Assembly (NCBI GenBank): GCA_028712505.1
Contig: JAQTQC010000002.1
Coordinates: 1 to 47,508 of the forward strand
DNA length: 47,508 bases
From: Candidatus Omnitrophota bacterium
GTDB taxonomy: Bacteria; Omnitrophota; Gorgyraeia; Gygaellales; Profunditerraquicolaceae
Reading direction: 5' to 3'
Shown here: positions 43,004 to 47,508 of the stretch, piece after piece
Layout of the letters: each line of letters starts with the position of its first letter
Position numbering within the stretch: position 1 is the stretch's first letter
Notes under the pieces: generated by a model
Databases searched by the model: none
The model's input: only the letters and a program-made list of their open reading frames with translations
What the model was told of the DNA's origin: nothing
Made by a program: the position numbers and the translations under genes

Positions 43004-43891
43004 TTACGGCCGGGGGTGGAACATCTTGTGGATCGTCTTAAGCCTTTCTTTATCTATATGCGTATAAATTTGCGTAGTAGAAATATTAGAATGGCCAAGC
43101 ATCTCCTGTACCGAACGTAAATCCGCGCCCCTCTCCAGCAAGTGCGTGGCAAATGAATGCCTCAAGGTATGCACCTTTATCGGCTTCTTGATCTTAGCTT
43201 CTTTGGCATACTGCTTGATCAACTTCCAGATCGATTGCCGGGATAATTTATTTCCCGAACGGTTCACAAAAAGAAACTCCGATGTTTTGTTTTTCAGGAA
43301 ATAAGGACGGCTAAACTCCAGGTATTTATTGATACTGTTGATTGCCTTCTTCCCTAATGGGATAACCCGCTCTTTATTGCCTTTTCCGATACAACGCAAG
43401 AAACCGATATCTAAATTTACGTTATTGACCTTCAAATTGGTGGATTCGGATACACGCATACCCGTAGCATAAAGAGTCTCCAGAATTGCCTTATCCCGGG
43501 CTCCCTGTTTAAGCCGTACATCAGGCTGGCTGATTAACAGTTCCACCTCATTCAAAGAAAGTGTATCCGGGACCTTTTTCCATAGCCTCGGGGAATCGAT
43601 TAAAGTTGTAGGATCATCTCTTAAAACCCTCTCCCTAACCAGAAAGCGGTGGAACATGCGGATGGCCGCCAGGCGCCGCGAGATACTGGTAGGCGAGATC
43701 CCCCCATCTTTCTCAAAGAGCATGAATTCGATAATATCGTTTTTAGAAACTTTGGAAAGAGCATTAATCCCGCGTTTGATCATGAAATCAAGATATATAT
43801 TCAGATCTTCCCGGTAAGCAATGATAGTATTCTTCGCCAGGCCGCGTTCAACCGAAAGATAATCTAAAAATGAATCGATGAGTTCTTTCAA
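43004..43891 (-). CDS. xerD: Tyrosine recombinase XerD (XerC/XerD family)
   Basis: The 295-residue protein has the N-terminal SAM-like core-binding domain (about 1-90) and the catalytic domain with R146 (GMRVSE), K170, H241 and R244 (HTLRHSFATHLLERG), H267 (LGHSN) and Y276 (IYTHID). All catalytic residues are intact. Such proteins resolve chromosome dimers at dif. The start is TTG at 43891, overlapping the previous stop (ATTGA); the family normally begins just before this point. The full-length Xer form in a housekeeping run argues against a phage integrase. XerC and XerD cannot be told apart securely. Confidence 0.9.
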   Translation of the reverse strand: MKELIDSFLDYLSVERGLAKNTIIAYREDLNIYLDFMIKRGINALSKVSKNDIIEFMLFEKDGGISPTSISRRLAAIRMFHRFLVRERVLRDDPTTLIDSPRLWKKVPDTLSLNEVELLISQPDVRLKQGARDKAILETLYATGMRVSESTNLKVNNVNLDIGFLRCIGKGNKERVIPLGKKAINSINKYLEFSRPYFLKNKTSEFLFVNRSGNKLSRQSIWKLIKQYAKEAKIKKPIKVHTLRHSFATHLLERGADLRSVQEMLGHSNISTTQIYTHIDKERLKTIHKMFHPRP

Positions 43892-44514
43892 TCTATCCGA
43901 TGAAAATAGTTATTGTTCTTTTCTCTTCCTATAGTAGTTGCCGGCCCATGTCCGGGATAGACCTTTGTTTCAGCAGGCAGCGTGAAAAGTTTCTCGGCAA
44001 TCGATTTCTGAAGCGATTGTTCACTGCCCCCCGGCAAATCATAACGACCCACCCCCTGGAAAAACAGCGTATCCCCCGTAAAAACGATCCCCTTTTCCGG
44101 TTTTTTCATTAAAAGACCGATGCCACCCTGGGTATGGCCGGGGAGATGCAGAACTTCCAATTCAAAACAATCCATTTTGATGATTTCTTTATCCTCTAAA
44201 AGATTGATTTGAGATGCAACTTTACAGGGCAGCGAGAACAAGGCAGAAAGATTCTTCTTGGCATCCTTAAGCATCTCCGAATCCTGCTTATGCACATGGA
44301 CACTGATACCGAACTTATCATCACCGCCGATATGGTCATAATGGCCATGGGTATTGATCACCATCGCCGGAGTTAAATGGTATCTATCCAGGATAGCCTG
44401 TATCTTATCCACCTCTGCCCCGGGATCGATAATTATAGCCGATTTAGACTCGGCGCAGGCAAGGATATAACAATTAACCTGCATTGGTCCTACGATTACT
44501 GTCTCTAAGATCAT
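43888..44514 (-). CDS. MBL-fold metallo-hydrolase (glyoxalase II-like)
   Basis: The 208-residue protein has the metal motif THGHYDHIGG (H56, H58, D60, H61), LPGHTQGGIG, FTGDTLFFQGVGRYDLPGG and YPGHGPATTIGREK, which give a complete binuclear site. This is the compact hydroxyacylglutathione hydrolase-like group, without the C-terminal substrate domain of true glyoxalase II. Substrate is not known; a cytoplasmic thioester hydrolase is likely. It overlaps the lipoprotein gene and xerD by four bases each. Confidence 0.9.
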   Translation of the reverse strand: MILETVIVGPMQVNCYILACAESKSAIIIDPGAEVDKIQAILDRYHLTPAMVINTHGHYDHIGGDDKFGISVHVHKQDSEMLKDAKKNLSALFSLPCKVASQINLLEDKEIIKMDCFELEVLHLPGHTQGGIGLLMKKPEKGIVFTGDTLFFQGVGRYDLPGGSEQSLQKSIAEKLFTLPAETKVYPGHGPATTIGREKNNNYFHRID

Positions 44515-45002
44515 TTTAGGTAATTCTTTATCTTTGGGTAAATAAACTCTTTATGGATATCCATTTTTATGCGTTCAGCAGCCTGAAGATTGCGGGAATC
44601 ATTCGTGCCATAGATGTCACTCTTTATGGCAGCCAAAAGCTCGATGGTTTTGTTGACATACACATCGATATTTTTCTGCATACCATCTACCAACATAGTC
44701 TTCATGTTGATCAAATTCTTCAAAGCCTCCTGGGCACAATCTGTCTTCTTTTTCAGGCTCGATTTCTGGGTGAGGGCGTTTTCTAATTCTTCGTGCCAGG
44801 ACTTCCAGAAAAGAAAATATTGCCGGTACAATTCTTCCTTGGTCAGATTCGACTTATACTCTTCAGGGACAAGGACCATCTGGACCGCCTGTTCGGATTT
44901 TTTCGATTTACGGGTAAATTTACGCGTAAAGGCTTCGCATCCGGCTGACCCCAACAATATGATAAAACACAATAGAAACAAAGAAATCTTCTTTAATCTC
45001 AT
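44511..45002 (-). CDS. Predicted lipoprotein of unknown function
   Basis: The 163-residue product has a signal peptide ending with a good lipobox GSAGC (C22). The mature part is basic at first (FTRKFTRKSKKSEQ), then almost all helical, with EEYKSNLTKEELYRQYFLFW and a following alternation of charged and hydrophobic residues. I recognise no family. It would be lipidated by the Lgt/LspA pair encoded at 15805-16924 and sit in the inner or outer membrane. It lies between ligA and the MBL gene with four-base overlaps, so it is part of that operon. Confidence 0.8.
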   Translation of the reverse strand: MRLKKISLFLLCFIILLGSAGCEAFTRKFTRKSKKSEQAVQMVLVPEEYKSNLTKEELYRQYFLFWKSWHEELENALTQKSSLKKKTDCAQEALKNLINMKTMLVDGMQKNIDVYVNKTIELLAAIKSDIYGTNDSRNLQAAERIKMDIHKEFIYPKIKNYLK

Positions 45003-46993
45003 TTGAGCATCTCCTTAAATTCATCTTCGCTGATGATCTTAACCCCTAATTGCCTGGCTTTATTAAATTTCGTGCCTGCATTACTACCGGCCACCAGAAT
45101 ATCCGTATTACTGCTTACACTGGAAGATGCTGCGCCTTTTGATTGACGCACCAGCTCCTCTGCTTCGGCACGCGAAAACCCGTCCAGCTCTCCGGTAAAA
45201 ACCACGGTTTTACCGGTCAATTTATTAGTTCTGAAATCAACGGCCTGTCTTCGCATATTGACACCGGCATCCAATAAATCCTGGATCAGTCTTTTGGTCT
45301 GATTAAGGTTAAAGTAATCTACAATTGATCTTGCCATAACCTCTCCGATTTCCGGTATCCTATCCAAATCTTCAAGCTTTGCCTGCATCAGCTTCTGCAT
45401 ATCGGGAAATTCTCCAGCCAATGTATAAGCCGCTTTCTGGCCAACATGGCGGATACCCAGGGCAAAAAGTAAACGCTCCAAAGGCTGCTGCTTACTTTTC
45501 TCGATAGAAATCAATAAGTTGCTTGCTTTTTTTTCTTTAAATAATTCCAACTTTAATAAATCAGCAAGTTTAAGCTTGTAAACATCAGCTAAACTTTTCA
45601 ACAGTTTTAAACCTACCAGTTGGTTAATTACCGCCTCCCCCATTCCCTCGATGTCTAAAGCATCCCGGCTGGAAAAATGCAGAAGCGCCCGCTCCAGCTG
45701 CGCAGGACAGTCAGAGTTAATGCAACGGTAAGCTACATCCTCTTCTTTCTCCTTAACAATCTTCTCGCCGCAGGCAGGACATCTTAGGGGAATATTATAA
45801 GGTTTCCTGCCTTTATGCTCCACCACTTTTACCACTTTTGGAATTACATCACCCGCCCGTTCGATAAGCACCCGGTCACCCTGGCGGATTTTAAGCCTTT
45901 TTATCTCATCAAAGTTGTGCAATGTAGCGTTGCTTATAATTACGCCGGAACACTCTACGGGCTTGAGTTCCGCCGTCGGAGTGATTACTCCGGTGCGGCC
46001 GACGTTAACTTTAATCGCCAGTACTTCCGTAGTTGCCTGCCGGGCAGCAAATTTATAAGCCACAGCCCAACGCGGGCTCTTGGCGGTAAAACCCAGCTTC
46101 TTCTGCTGAAACAGATTATTCAGCTTAACGACTACACCGTCAATTTCATAACTCAGCTCATCGCGTTTCTCCTGCCATTTACGACAATAATCAATTACCT
46201 CGTCGATGTTACGGCAAAGCGTAGAATGCGTATCTACACGCATCCCCCAATCTTTAAGCAAACCCAAGAACTCCCATTGGGTCTTAACCGACAGGTTTTG
46301 GTATGCGCCTAAAGAATGGGCAAAAAAATTAAGGTGCCTTTTGGCGACAATACTGCTATCCAGTAATTTTAGAGAACCGCTGGTAGCATTACGCGGATTA
46401 GCAAATAAACTCTCGCCTGAATCCAAGCGCTCTTGATTAAGCAGAGAGAAATCTGCTTTATCCATATATACTTCACCGCGGATCTCAATAAGATCCGGGA
46501 TAGGCACTTTTGACAAAACCAAGGGGATAGCCCGGATTGTCTTTATATTCGGAGTCACATCTTCCCCCATCTGGCCATCGCCGCGGGTTGAACCTAAAGC
46601 TAGCTTGCCCTTCAGATAAGTTAAATTAGCGCTTACCCCGTCAATCTTGAGTTCAGCTACATATTCATAAGCACAATCAGCCTCTAATCCTCTACGCACC
46701 CGTTCATTCCAGCTGAGTAATTCATCGATAGAATATGTATTATCCAATGAAAACATACCTGTTCTATGCCTTACCGTCTCAAAACCCGGGCTTATTCCCG
46801 AACTCAAGCGCTGAGTAGGAGAATCATCAGTACGCAACTGTGGATATTTATCTTCGAGCAACTTTAGCTCTAACATTAAATCATCATATTCTTTATCGGA
46901 AACCCGGGGCTGGCTCAAAACATAATAAGAATAATCATGTTCCTTTATCTTCTTTCTTATCTGATTAATCTTATTCTTAATTTGGATAGACAT
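44999..46993 (-). CDS. ligA: NAD-dependent DNA ligase LigA
   Basis: The 664-residue ligase has the Ia domain (SYYVLSQPRVSDKEYDDLM, about 22-40), adenylation motif ELKIDG with catalytic K116, STRGDGQMGEDVT, the OB fold, a four-cysteine zinc finger (CPACGEKIV and CINSDCP), HhH repeats (RIPEIGEVMARSI) and a C-terminal BRCT domain (TGKTVVFTGELDGFSRAEAE). It seals nicks in replication and repair. It is complete and of usual length. It follows acyP after 18 bases. Confidence 0.98.
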   Translation of the reverse strand: MSIQIKNKINQIRKKIKEHDYSYYVLSQPRVSDKEYDDLMLELKLLEDKYPQLRTDDSPTQRLSSGISPGFETVRHRTGMFSLDNTYSIDELLSWNERVRRGLEADCAYEYVAELKIDGVSANLTYLKGKLALGSTRGDGQMGEDVTPNIKTIRAIPLVLSKVPIPDLIEIRGEVYMDKADFSLLNQERLDSGESLFANPRNATSGSLKLLDSSIVAKRHLNFFAHSLGAYQNLSVKTQWEFLGLLKDWGMRVDTHSTLCRNIDEVIDYCRKWQEKRDELSYEIDGVVVKLNNLFQQKKLGFTAKSPRWAVAYKFAARQATTEVLAIKVNVGRTGVITPTAELKPVECSGVIISNATLHNFDEIKRLKIRQGDRVLIERAGDVIPKVVKVVEHKGRKPYNIPLRCPACGEKIVKEKEEDVAYRCINSDCPAQLERALLHFSSRDALDIEGMGEAVINQLVGLKLLKSLADVYKLKLADLLKLELFKEKKASNLLISIEKSKQQPLERLLFALGIRHVGQKAAYTLAGEFPDMQKLMQAKLEDLDRIPEIGEVMARSIVDYFNLNQTKRLIQDLLDAGVNMRRQAVDFRTNKLTGKTVVFTGELDGFSRAEAEELVRQSKGAASSSVSSNTDILVAGSNAGTKFNKARQLGVKIISEDEFKEMLK

Positions 46994-47011
46994 TTTAACC
47001 GCTTAAAAAGG

Positions 47012-47293
47012 TTAGAATGAAACTTGAAAATCGTGGAGTTCTCCGGGCTGGCTGCCCGCTGGCTGCCATTCTGCATTTACTTCTTTAATATAACGGGAAA
47101 ACCGCTGGTTGACTTGTTCAAGAAAACTACTCAAGGCAGACTCTTCTGCTTCAGCCAACACTTCTACGCGCCCGTCACTTAAATTCTTGACCCAGCCGCT
47201 CACCTTAAGAGAACCGGCAATCTCCTGGACGGCATAACGAAAACCTATGCCCTGCACCCGACCTGAGTAATAAACATGCAGCTGTTTTTTCAT
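47012..47293 (-). CDS. acyP: Acylphosphatase
   Basis: The 93-residue protein is a complete acylphosphatase: GRVQGIGFRYAVQEIA with catalytic R19, and GWVKNLSDGRVEV with N37. It hydrolyses acyl phosphates in the cytoplasm. GGGAGA precedes the ATG by about 11 bases. It is the first protein gene after the tRNA-Pro spacer, and ligA follows. Confidence 0.94.
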   Translation of the reverse strand: MKKQLHVYYSGRVQGIGFRYAVQEIAGSLKVSGWVKNLSDGRVEVLAEAEESALSSFLEQVNQRFSRYIKEVNAEWQPAGSQPGELHDFQVSF

Positions 47294-47434
47294 AGCATAA
47301 GCTATCTCCCGTTATCTAACCGCTTCGCGGATTACATTTCAATCCGCTCGCAGATAAGGGGATTAACTCGCAGACGCTTCGCTATGATTTACGTCACTAT
47401 CGTTTCCGTAAATCATCTGCTCGTTAAATTTATT
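47294..47434. other. Structured spacer between tRNA-Pro and acyP
   Basis: No gene is seen. A perfect 10 bp stem ATGATTTACG/CGTAAATCAT (47384-47393 with 47407-47416) has a 13-base loop. A second stem CGGATT/AATCCG (47328-47333 with 47341-47346) competes with a short CCGC-TTC-GCGG hairpin (47320-47330). CTGCGAG occurs twice as a direct repeat on the minus strand (near 47365-47371 and 47345-47351). There is no clear T tract; the first hairpin may end or process the tRNA transcript. Confidence 0.5.
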
Positions 47435-47508
47435 TCGGGGCGACAGGACTTGAACCTGTGACCTCAGCGTCCCGAACGCTGCGCTCTACCAAACTGAGCC
47501 ACGCCCCG
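47435..47508 (-). tRNA. tRNA-Pro (anticodon CGG)
   Basis: The reverse complement folds as a complete tRNA: acceptor CGGGGCG paired with CGCCCCG, D arm GGCTCAGTTTGGTAGAGC, anticodon stem CAGCG/CGCTG enclosing the loop TTCGGGA (anticodon CGG), and T arm with GGTTCAAGTCC. The discriminator base is A at 47435 and the next bases are AAT, so CCA is not encoded. The 5' end coincides with the end of the window. Confidence 0.96.

Noticed and set aside
43004-43891. Tyrosine recombinase as sign of a mobile element
   Set aside because: The protein is a full-length chromosomal Xer type in a tight housekeeping operon; no attachment repeats, phage genes or change in base use are seen around it.
47320-47416. 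Hairpins next to tRNA-Pro as an attachment site or insertion sequence remnant
   Set aside because: No duplicated tRNA 3' end, integrase or target-site repeats are present; the spacer is short and the hairpins are small.

Overview
The window is a bacterial chromosome segment that is gene-dense and coded almost entirely on the minus strand, so its biological order runs from high to low coordinates. It enters the 5' end of a 16S rRNA gene at low coordinates and a tRNA-Pro(CGG) gene at high coordinates. The 16S start carries the GGCGGCGTAGATTAGGCATGCA-type arrangement that I associate with the Planctomycetes-Verrucomicrobia-Chlamydiae superphylum. Together with a complete meso-DAP type peptidoglycan pathway, MreBCD and several divergent GspE/PilB paralogues, this makes a Candidatus Omnitrophota-like bacterium my best guess. 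The affiliation is an inference from memory, not a search result.

Layout from high to low coordinates. (1) tRNA-Pro, then a structured spacer. (2) A housekeeping run: acyP, ligA, a lipoprotein, an MBL-fold hydrolase, xerD, cca, rbfA, nrnA and ribF (47293 to 39360). (3) A full division and cell wall (dcw) cluster: mraZ, rsmH, ftsL-like, ftsI, murE, murF, mraY, murD, ftsW, murG, a secreted HEMAH metalloprotease, murC, murB, ddl, ftsQ and ftsA (39206 to 22544). It is driven by a near-consensus promoter with MraZ boxes. No ftsZ follows ftsA. (4) yggS, proC, mtnP, ileS, a dksA-like gene, lspA, lgt and rluD (22485 to 14888), with their own near-leaderless promoter. (5) A coiled-coil membrane protein and aroA, then the elongasome set mreB, mreC, mreD, mrdA, rodA and a B12-binding radical SAM gene (14689 to 5447). 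mreB has its own strong promoter and a structured mreB-mreC spacer. (6) A four-gene unit: a standalone MshEN domain protein, two divergent GspE/PilB-like ATPases and an HD-GYP protein with a degenerate receiver (5375 to 523). (7) A promoter, a terminator-bearing leader and the 16S rRNA gene.

Most of the window is a coherent envelope-building programme: precursor synthesis (murC-F, mraY, murG, ddl, murB), division (ftsA, ftsQ, ftsL, ftsI, ftsW), elongation (mreBCD, mrdA, rodA) and lipoprotein maturation (lgt, lspA). The least ordinary part is region 6. There two paralogous secretion/pilus ATPases have lost different conserved elements, and they sit with a standalone potential c-di-GMP-binding domain and a c-di-GMP phosphodiesterase. 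This could be a composite ATPase under nucleotide control. Other points of interest are the missing ftsZ, the protease inside the dcw cluster, the rRNA leader with a strong intrinsic terminator, and two small ORFs (14786-14938 plus strand; 11227-11289 minus strand).
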